DNA from: Desulfobacteraceae bacterium | GTDB lineage: Bacteria > Desulfobacterota > Desulfobacteria > Desulfobacterales > Desulfobacteraceae | Reading direction: 5' to 3' | NCBI GenBank assembly: GCA_016743945.1 | Contig: JADGFI010000021.1 | Coordinates: 1-64,000, forward strand | DNA length: 64,000 nt | Made by a program: the position numbers and the translations under genes | Shown: in pieces, positions 56,741 to 64,000 of the stretch | Layout of the letters: each line of letters opens with the position of its first letter | Numbering within the stretch: the first letter of the stretch is position 1 | The notes under the pieces: generated by a model | Seen by the model: only the letters and a program-made list of their open reading frames with translations | Told to the model about the DNA's origin: nothing | The model's database searches: none

Positions 56741-59700
56741 TTAAAAGGGTATCACTTCACAGGATTTTACCAGTTCTTTAAAGGCGTTGGGCCAGTTTTC
56801 CCCTCCCGTTAAGAGGGCAAGTTCTTCTGCCAGGTGAACCGGGACAAGTTTTGGCTGCCTGCCAAGCCCCTGGATGCAGGAAGGGCAATTGGTCAGGATC
56901 TTTCTTTTTTGTTCCAGCCCTTTATTGTTATTGGTGGTGCTGTCGATGTTCGTTTGTTTTCTCAGGAACATGGAATGACTGATATCCGGCCGGGAGATGG
57001 AGAGGGTTCCGGCCTCGGAACAACAACCCGGAACGCTTTGAACCTTTATTCCCTGACGGGCAAGCAAGGGGGCTGCCGACTCTTTTAAAGAGTCATGGCA
57101 AGGGACATGGTAAAGATAGGCGTCGTCGGATGAAATAGCCGGGGTATTTTCCAGAATAAACCCTGAAATATCTTTTATATCACAGTCAAATACCGATGGT
57201 GCCCCAAGCTCTTCCAATGATTCCATACAAGTACCGCAAGAAACTATGCAGGCATCAAATTCAAGATCATGGAACATATCCCGGATCTGGGTGAAAATGA
57301 TGATATTTTCAAGAAATATTCTATCAAACCTCTTTTTTTGGGCATTGACCTTCAGGGGATATCCGCAGCATAAATAGGGGGGCGGTAAAACAACCCGATG
57401 GTTGTTTGACAACAACAAAAAAACAGAGGCCATGGATATCTTTGAAAACATACGTTCACTTCCGCATCCCGGGAAATAAAAGACCGTTGATGCTGCCTGG
57501 CCCGCAGGTTCCATAAGAATCGCCTGATTTTTAAGGGCCTTGGGCAAAAAAGACCTCAGGGTATGGAACCCGGATTTGGATACAGGGGTTTGCAGCAATT
57601 GAAAAGGCCTTGTTTCCCCCAGGGGCTTGATAATTGAAAAGGGAGATGCTAGTTTAACCCCGGTTCTTTGAAGAAAACCGCCGGCCCCTAAAAGAGTTGT
57701 TCTTAACACCTTGTTCATGGTCTCATTTTTACTGGCCAAATATTTGAGGGTTACCCGGGTGGACAGGGGGGTATGTTTGAATTTCATATTTTTTAAAATT
57801 GCCCGGGCTTCAATGGCAATCTTCCCTGAATCAATATTCACAGGACATTTTATCATACAGCGGTGACAGATGGTGCAATGGTCGGCTATTTCCTCCAGAT
57901 TTTTGAGAATCTCAAACCCGGTGGACTGGGTTCGCTGGGTAATATAGAGCAATGCTTCGATAAGCGCCCCTATGGCCAGGTTTTTATTTCTCGGGTGGAA
58001 AAACATATTTTGACTAGGATAAAACACCGGACAAGTTGATTTACACTTACCGCAACGGACACAATTGGCAATACTCAAAGCAAGGTGGGACAAGGATCCA
58101 TGCTTTAAAATCCTGGCTTCAAGTTCCAGCAGGTTAAAAGAAGGAGTAAACACCTTGTTGATGATATCAGGTTCAAATAGTTTTCCCGGATTCATGAGCC
58201 CCGTGGGGTCAATGATTTTTCGATAGTCATTAAATTCATCAATGATCCGCTTGTCCAGGTACTTGAACTTGGTAACCCCGATGCCATGTTCCCCGGAAAC
58301 GACTCCTTCTAGGGCAACCGCCCTTTCCATCACTTTATCCGCTGCCTGGTTGGCCCGTTTCATCATTTCCCGGTCATTGGATAAAACAGGAATATTCACA
58401 TGAACATTGCCATCCCCTGCATGCATGTGGGTGGCAATCACAATCAACCGGGAACCGGTTGTCTTGTGTATGGTTTCGATATTTTCCAATAAAAGGGAAT
58501 ACCCCCGGAGATCTTCAACCACCTGGCTGTAAAAATTTTTCGAATGGATGGCCGCTTCCAAGGCATCCCTGGAAGCAATTTCCAGTTTTTTCCGGGTATT
58601 ATAGGCCAGATCCTTTAACCGACCCACTTTTTTACCGAGCCATTCCGGATCTGACAGGGGAATGGCCCTGTCCAGATACGAGACAATATCTTGAATGATA
58701 CAGGTCTGGTTGTATTTTTTTTCTTCCAGGTTGGCCTCATCAATGAACCGAACAAAGGCGGCCAATGAATCGATGGGCAGGACAATGTCTTCGTTGAGTT
58801 TAAAGGCATTGGTATGGGCTGCAATGGCCCCAAGTCGCTTCCTATCCTCCCAGAATCGTTTGGCTTCTGTTCGATCCTTGGCAATGGTAAGCCCGGTTTT
58901 GTCATAGGGGGCTAAAATTTTTTCCAGGGTTGCGATACCCCTGTCAAGGGCCAGGGCGTCATTGGAAACCATATCAATGAGCAATACCGCCTTGAGCCGA
59001 TCCCCAACCGATTGTTTGGTTTTGTAGCCAATGGCCTTGATATATTCTTCATCAAAATGTTCCAATGCCATAAGAGAGGGGGCCATAAGAGAGGGAGCCA
59101 TGGAGGAGGATGTTTTATTGGACGACGCTCCATTGGCAAAGGTATTGGAGATGGCGGTAATCACCTGGCCGGCCTCGGTCATGTCATTGCCAAAAAATTC
59201 AATACATCCTGTTTTCTTAAATTTAAACGCAGGATAGAGGATAAAGGTGGCCGATGTGATGATTCCGTCACACCCTTCTTTTTGGATACCCGGCAACCTG
59301 TTCAGGGTCTTGTTGGTAACATCCTTGCCCAGCCCCTTTTTTCGAACTTGTTCTCCGGTAAGATGAATGGTCGTAATTTTTTGACCCGTCTCATCTAAAA
59401 TATTAAAAACAAGGGTATCTTCGGGAAGAATTTTTCTTAAGGGGTGATCCTGGCGTTCAACGGTATGAAAACTCCCGCTGGGCATGGTAATTTTATAGGC
59501 AAGCACATTGTCTATTGCCGTGCCAAACAGCACAGCAGTTTTCCCTCCGGCATTTTCAGCCAGATTCCCCCCAATGGTACTGGCCCAGGAAGAGGTGGGA
59601 TCCGTGGCAAAAATAAGACCACAAGACTTTGCGGCATCCATTGCGTCCTGGGTGATGACCCCGGCTTCAACTTCCATGCTGGCGTAAGGTTGACCAAGGG

Positions 59701-60382
59701 AGTTTGTTGTATGTACAACTTCTGATATTCGGTTAAGTTTTTCCGTGTTAATCATCACACAGGTGGGTGAAAGCGGGGTGGCGCCTCCGGTCAATCCGGT
59801 GCCGGCTCCCCTGGGGATGATGTGAAATCCCAATGCCTTGACCTTTTTGAGCAAAAGGGGCATCTGGTCTTCTCGATCAGGTCTCAGAATGGCAAGGGGT
59901 GAAAACCGCCGCCAGTCAGTTGCATCGGTGGCATGGGCCGTGATGGTAAAGGGATCAAAATAAATATTTTTTTTCCCGATCACAGTTCCCAAGGTTTGCA
60001 AAATCCGTTGCTGGAGGGAAACGACCGACTTGATTTGTTGGCAAAGATCTTTAAGGGCAGCCTTACAGGTTGCAAGAACCGAAAAAACAGCTTCATGGTC
60101 GGCATTCTCTTCAATGGTATTAAAATCATTTTCAAATTCTGAGAACAACCGTTTTCGCTGGAAAGGATGCTCCACCAATTCCTGGAATAAAAACGAATTT
60201 CTCTGGATAATAAACAGATCTCCCATGAATCTATGGAGCAAGCGGGAGGATCTCCCTGTTCCTTTCTGGATTTCCAAGGAACGTATCTCTTCCAGGAAGG
60301 TAGATCCAAAAAGATGATCTATGATCTGGTCGTCGTCTGCTGAGGTGTAGTTATAAGGGATCTTTCTTTTTGGATCTATCAT
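56741..60382 (-). CDS. Large FAD-binding / 4Fe-4S / CCG-domain dehydrogenase with DUF3683-like N-terminus (D-2-hydroxyacid dehydrogenase candidate)
   Basis: 1213 aa; N-terminus IPYNYTSADDDQIIDHLFG...TGRSSRLLHRFMGDLFIIQRNSFL; FAD PRGAGTGLTGGATPLS; HMHAGDGNVHVNIPV, GEHGIGVTK; Fe-S CVRCGKCKSTCPVFYP, CTICHRCMIKCPVNID; CCG FPGCGSERMFSK, CCGYPLK. Confidence 0.88.
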   Translation of the reverse strand: MIDPKRKIPYNYTSADDDQIIDHLFGSTFLEEIRSLEIQKGTGRSSRLLHRFMGDLFIIQRNSFLFQELVEHPFQRKRLFSEFENDFNTIEENADHEAVFSVLATCKAALKDLCQQIKSVVSLQQRILQTLGTVIGKKNIYFDPFTITAHATDATDWRRFSPLAILRPDREDQMPLLLKKVKALGFHIIPRGAGTGLTGGATPLSPTCVMINTEKLNRISEVVHTTNSLGQPYASMEVEAGVITQDAMDAAKSCGLIFATDPTSSWASTIGGNLAENAGGKTAVLFGTAIDNVLAYKITMPSGSFHTVERQDHPLRKILPEDTLVFNILDETGQKITTIHLTGEQVRKKGLGKDVTNKTLNRLPGIQKEGCDGIITSATFILYPAFKFKKTGCIEFFGNDMTEAGQVITAISNTFANGASSNKTSSSMAPSLMAPSLMALEHFDEEYIKAIGYKTKQSVGDRLKAVLLIDMVSNDALALDRGIATLEKILAPYDKTGLTIAKDRTEAKRFWEDRKRLGAIAAHTNAFKLNEDIVLPIDSLAAFVRFIDEANLEEKKYNQTCIIQDIVSYLDRAIPLSDPEWLGKKVGRLKDLAYNTRKKLEIASRDALEAAIHSKNFYSQVVEDLRGYSLLLENIETIHKTTGSRLIVIATHMHAGDGNVHVNIPVLSNDREMMKRANQAADKVMERAVALEGVVSGEHGIGVTKFKYLDKRIIDEFNDYRKIIDPTGLMNPGKLFEPDIINKVFTPSFNLLELEARILKHGSLSHLALSIANCVRCGKCKSTCPVFYPSQNMFFHPRNKNLAIGALIEALLYITQRTQSTGFEILKNLEEIADHCTICHRCMIKCPVNIDSGKIAIEARAILKNMKFKHTPLSTRVTLKYLASKNETMNKVLRTTLLGAGGFLQRTGVKLASPFSIIKPLGETRPFQLLQTPVSKSGFHTLRSFLPKALKNQAILMEPAGQAASTVFYFPGCGSERMFSKISMASVFLLLSNNHRVVLPPPYLCCGYPLKVNAQKKRFDRIFLENIIIFTQIRDMFHDLEFDACIVSCGTCMESLEELGAPSVFDCDIKDISGFILENTPAISSDDAYLYHVPCHDSLKESAAPLLARQGIKVQSVPGCCSEAGTLSISRPDISHSMFLRKQTNIDSTTNNNKGLEQKRKILTNCPSCIQGLGRQPKLVPVHLAEELALLTGGENWPNAFKELVKSCEVIPF
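59067..59096. repeat. 15-bp tandem repeat (GCCATAAGAGAGGGR x2) inside the FAD/Fe-S dehydrogenase
   Basis: Read directly; encodes SLMAP-SLMA in ...SSSMAPSLMAPSLMALEH. Confidence 0.88.
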
Positions 60383-60400
60383 TTCTAAATTTACAAAATC

Positions 60401-61981
60401 CTACAATTCAAAGGTTGTCATATGAATGACAAGGCCAAGGTCTATAATTTCCTGTACCACCGTTGGCGGGACAGGGGTGTCGGTCCGAAGGAAAATGATA
60501 TTTCTCTGGCCGTCTTCCTCCCGGCCCACCATCATCCTTGAAATATTGATATTGTGTTTGCCCAGGCAGACGCCTATGGAACCTATGGAACCTGGTTTGT
60601 CCACATTGTGAATCAGTCCCAGATGTCCTTCCGGAATAACTTCCAGTCGAAATTTATTGATCCTGACAATTCTGGCGTCATCCTTTCCGAAGATGGTCCC
60701 TTCCACAATATTGGACGCGTCATCGGTCACAACCGTCATCCGGATCAGGTGCAAAAAATTGCCGGCCTCCCGGGAGGTGGATTCCGTAATTTTTATTCCC
60801 ATTTCATTGGCAAAGGAGATGGCATTGACCGAATTGACTTCATATTTGGCAAATTCTGACAGGAGTCCCCGGATGGCATTAATGGTAACAGGTTTCAAAT
60901 CCAGGTCTGGAAATTTTCCGATATATTCAATGTCCACCTGTTTGATACCGCCCTTGGTGACCTGGGCCTGAAGCTTGCCCATTTTATCCGCCAGATACAA
61001 AAAGGGGCGCAATTGTTTGAGAATTTCTCCGGTAACAGAGGGCACGTTCACGGCATTGATCACAGTATCTTCCAGAAGATAGGCAATGATCTGGTTGGCA
61101 GCGGCCACGGCCACATTGGTCTGGGCCTCCTGGGTGGAGGCCCCCAGATGGGGAGTGGCAATCACCTCCTCCAGTGTCAGCAGCGGGTTCTCTCCCGGGG
61201 GTTCCGTGGAAAAAACGTCCAGGGCAGCGCCGGCCACCTTTCCCGATAGTATGGCATCATAAAGAGCGGTTTCATTGATAATACCGCCCCGGGCACAATT
61301 GATCACCATCACTCCGTCCTTCATTTTTTCAAAAGCTTCGGCATCCAGCAAATCAATGGTGGCATCCATTTTCGGCACATGGATGGTGATATAGTCGGCA
61401 CGCTGATACAATTGATCCAGGGTGACATATTCAAAGCCCGCTTTTTCAATATGGTCAGAAGAAATATTGGGGTCATAGACAATCACCTTCATTTTCAGGC
61501 CCTTGCCAAGGGTTGCGACAATGGAACCGATATTACCAAAACCTACCACCCCAAGGGTTTTATTAGAAATTTCACGCCCCTGAAGAAGCTTTTTATCCCA
61601 TTTGCCCGCCTTCAACGAAGCCGTCCCCCGGGGGATATTCCGGGTGAGGGCCATCATCATGGCAATGGCATGCTCTGCCGTGGTGACGGTATTGCCGCCG
61701 GGGGTATTCATTATTGCCACCCCTCGTTTGGTGGCTTCGTCAATATCCACATTGTCCAGGCCGATACCGGCTCTTGCCACCACCTTTAGATTAACGGCGG
61801 CCTCAAGGAGTTCCTTTGTTACTTTTGTGGAACTTCGAACAGCCAGGGCATCATACTTGCCGATGATGGTGAGCAGTTCTTCCGGGGACAGTCCGGTATT
61901 GACATCCACCTCTATCCGGTCATTATTTCTAAAAATATCAATGCCTGCCTCGTCCATTTTGTCACTGACAAGCACCTTCAT
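60401..61981 (-). CDS. serA: D-3-phosphoglycerate dehydrogenase (long form with ASB/ACT-like C-terminus)
   Basis: 526 aa; VVARAGIGLDNVDIDEATKRGVAIMNTPGGNTVTTAEHAIAMMMALTRNIP, LGVVGFGNIGSIVA, INCARGGIINETALYDAI, LDVFSTEPPGENPLL; C-terminal ACT-like HNVDKPGSIGSIGVCLGKHNINISRMMVGR. Confidence 0.97.
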   Translation of the reverse strand: MKVLVSDKMDEAGIDIFRNNDRIEVDVNTGLSPEELLTIIGKYDALAVRSSTKVTKELLEAAVNLKVVARAGIGLDNVDIDEATKRGVAIMNTPGGNTVTTAEHAIAMMMALTRNIPRGTASLKAGKWDKKLLQGREISNKTLGVVGFGNIGSIVATLGKGLKMKVIVYDPNISSDHIEKAGFEYVTLDQLYQRADYITIHVPKMDATIDLLDAEAFEKMKDGVMVINCARGGIINETALYDAILSGKVAGAALDVFSTEPPGENPLLTLEEVIATPHLGASTQEAQTNVAVAAANQIIAYLLEDTVINAVNVPSVTGEILKQLRPFLYLADKMGKLQAQVTKGGIKQVDIEYIGKFPDLDLKPVTINAIRGLLSEFAKYEVNSVNAISFANEMGIKITESTSREAGNFLHLIRMTVVTDDASNIVEGTIFGKDDARIVRINKFRLEVIPEGHLGLIHNVDKPGSIGSIGVCLGKHNINISRMMVGREEDGQRNIIFLRTDTPVPPTVVQEIIDLGLVIHMTTFEL

Positions 61982-63069
61982 TATTTGTTCTCCTTTTCAA
62001 AGGACTCCATGAATTCAACCAGGGCGTACATGCTTTCCATGGAGGCGGCATTGTAAATGGAAGCCCGGCATCCCCCAACCGACCGATGGCCCTTAAGCCC
62101 CCCAAGTCCGTGCTGATTCGCCCTTTCGACAAAGTCTCGCTCAAGGTCTTCGCTGGGCAGACGAAAGGTGACGTTCATCAGGGACCGGGAATATTTTTCC
62201 GCCGTGGTGGTGTAAAAAGAGCTGGCATCAATCGCGTCATAAAGGACATCGGCCTTTTTAATATTGTGTTCTTCCATTTTTTCAATACCGCCCATTTCCT
62301 CTTCAATCCATTTAAGAACAAGGTCTATGGTGTAAATACCAAAACAGGGCGGGGTATTGTACATGGAATTTTTAGTGGAATAGGTGGAATACTTGAGCAT
62401 GGTCGGCAGATTCTCATTGCCTGAATCCACAAGATCTTTGCGGATGATCACCATACAGGTGCCCGACGGCCCCAGATTTTTCTGGGCACCGGCATAGATT
62501 AGCCCGAATTTTTCCATGGGAAGGGGTCTTGAAAAAATATCCGATGACATATCCGCAACGATGGGAATCCCCTTTGTATCGGGAAATTCATAGAACTGGG
62601 TGCCCTTGATGGTATTATTGGAGGTCAGGTGAACAAATTTTGAAGAGGGGTTAAAGGCAATATTTTGGGGAATATAGGAAAAATTCTTGTCCTCGGACGA
62701 GGCAACCACATGGACGGATTTTCCCATTTTTTGGGCTTCGGCAATGGCCTTTGTGGACCAGGTACCGGTATTAATATAATCAGCAGCGTCATCCGGGGCG
62801 AGCAGGTTCATGGGAATCATGGCAAACTGCAGGGAAGCCCCTCCCTGGACGAACAAAACATGAAATCGATCATCCAGCTTTAAGAGTCGTTTTACCCGCT
62901 CCACGGCATCATTTATAACCTCATCAAAATAGGAGGATCTGTGACTGATTTCGGTAATTGACATGCCTGAATTTTTAAAGTTCAAGAAAGATGCCTGAAT
63001 CTCTTCCAGAACAGAAAGCGGCAGGGCAGCAGGACCAGCATTGAAATTGTAAATTCTTTGATCTGTCAT
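61981..63069 (-). CDS. serC: Phosphoserine aminotransferase
   Basis: 362 aa; YNFNAGPAALPLSVLEEIQASFLNFKNSGMSITEISHRS, GGASLQFAMIPMNLL, YAGAQKNLGPSGTCMVIIRKDL. Confidence 0.97.
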   Translation of the reverse strand: MTDQRIYNFNAGPAALPLSVLEEIQASFLNFKNSGMSITEISHRSSYFDEVINDAVERVKRLLKLDDRFHVLFVQGGASLQFAMIPMNLLAPDDAADYINTGTWSTKAIAEAQKMGKSVHVVASSEDKNFSYIPQNIAFNPSSKFVHLTSNNTIKGTQFYEFPDTKGIPIVADMSSDIFSRPLPMEKFGLIYAGAQKNLGPSGTCMVIIRKDLVDSGNENLPTMLKYSTYSTKNSMYNTPPCFGIYTIDLVLKWIEEEMGGIEKMEEHNIKKADVLYDAIDASSFYTTTAEKYSRSLMNVTFRLPSEDLERDFVERANQHGLGGLKGHRSVGGCRASIYNAASMESMYALVEFMESFEKENK

Positions 63070-63105
63070 CGTTATTTCCCCTTTTTAATAATTAAGCATG
63101 ATGAA

Positions 63106-64000
63106 TTATAAATTGTGCTCTCTTGTTTTATGAAACTGAATTTTGGGCCATTCTTCCATGGCAAACCCAAGCTGGTATTCACTTGTGGTTAAAAAGGTAA
63201 GCCTCCCTTCTGCATCCCTTGCAAGGCTTGACTCATTTCTTCGTGTAAACTCTTTTAAAATTTGGTCATCATCGCTTGTCACCCAACGGGCAACAGATAG
63301 ATCAATACTTTCACAACCGGCATTGACACTGTACTCAGCTCTGAGTCTGGCCATGGTGACGTCAAACTGAAGTACCCCCACAGCTCCTATGACATGCATG
63401 TTCCCCATCAAAGGCCGGAAAACCTGGATGGTGCCCTCTTCGGCCAATTGTGTCAATCCCTTGGTCAGGGCCTTGGCCTTCAAGGGATCCTTTAACAGGA
63501 CCCGCCTGAAATGCTCCGGTGCAAAATTGGGAATTCCCAAAAATTTTAAAGGCTCTTTGGTGGTAAAGGTATCTCCAATTTTTATGGTGCCGTGGTTATG
63601 AATGCCGATAATGTCACCGGGATAGGCTTCTTCAATATTGCTTCTCTCCTGGGCCAAAAAAAAGGTGGCATTGGAAATTTTAATATCTTTACCGATTCTA
63701 TGGTGCCTCACCTTCATGCCCTTGGTAAATTTACCGGAACAGATTCTAAAAAAAGCAATCCTGTCCCTGTGCTCGGGATCCATGTTGGCCTGGATTTTAA
63801 AGGTAAAGCCGGAAAAAGCCTTTTCTTGAGGGTGCACATCCCTTGTGGCAGAGGGCCGAATCCCGGGTGGCGGTGCTATTTGAACAAAGGCGTCCAGCAT
63901 TTCTTTGACCCCGAAATTGTTGATGGCAGATCCGAAAAAAACCGGGGTCTGGGTGCCGTTCAGGTAGAGATCAAGATCAAAGGGTTCCGAGGCTCCTGCG
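63106..64000 (-). CDS. prfC: Peptide chain release factor 3 (C-terminal portion; truncated by window edge)
   Basis: RF3-specific C-terminus: [95 protein letters not shown]; the reading frame continues to 64000. Confidence 0.93.
   Translation of the reverse strand, partial: AGASEPFDLDLYLNGTQTPVFFGSAINNFGVKEMLDAFVQIAPPPGIRPSATRDVHPQEKAFSGFTFKIQANMDPEHRDRIAFFRICSGKFTKGMKVRHHRIGKDIKISNATFFLAQERSNIEEAYPGDIIGIHNHGTIKIGDTFTTKEPLKFLGIPNFAPEHFRRVLLKDPLKAKALTKGLTQLAEEGTIQVFRPLMGNMHVIGAVGVLQFDVTMARLRAEYSVNAGCESIDLSVARWVTSDDDQILKEFTRRNESSLARDAEGRLTFLTTSEYQLGFAMEEWPKIQFHKTREHNL

Noticed and set aside
1-64000. CRISPR arrays, toxin-antitoxin pairs, canonical defence islands, biosynthetic gene clusters
   Set aside because: Looked for regularly spaced repeats and characteristic proteins; none seen. 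The window is mostly housekeeping and envelope genes.

Overview
This 64-kb window looks like chromosomal core DNA from a Desulfobacteraceae-like (Desulfobacterota) bacterium; the lineage is inferred from gene content and the tmRNA tag. I support about 50 protein genes plus one tmRNA. From left to right: yjbQ-like and LD-carboxypeptidase genes; a 5'-truncated tyrosine integrase abutting the 3' end of ssrA (tag ADDYNYAVAA); smpB; ptsI-ptsH; a LOG-family gene; and a very large class I adenylate cyclase with internal pentapeptide repeats. A long + strand run follows: parE-parC-mltF-rng-hyp-yajC-secD-secF-cpoB-like-dprA-topA. Next come a hybrid histidine kinase overlapping efp, and guaA followed by a coiled-coil membrane protein, a kinase-fold (SidJ-related pseudokinase-like) protein and a Cys-rich miniprotein. 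The rest holds a LysM lytic transglycosylase, a cNMP-binding protein, a PpiD-like PPIase, an M16 peptidase, PilZ, recX, an acyl-ACP thioesterase, an AsmA-like protein, a parvulin, prc, ylqF, suhB, degP with a two-component system, an ABC-F protein, rsmE, a DUF3683-type FAD/Fe-S dehydrogenase, serA, serC and the 3' part of prfC. The best candidates for under-described biology are (i) the guaA-linked coiled-coil / pseudokinase / Cys-rich cassette (30769-33544), (ii) the pentapeptide-containing class I adenylate cyclase, (iii) the DUF3683 dehydrogenase linked to serA-serC, and (iv) the orphan truncated integrase at ssrA. No CRISPR array, rRNA or ordinary tRNA gene was recognised. All family calls are by-eye motif recognition; no database search was run.
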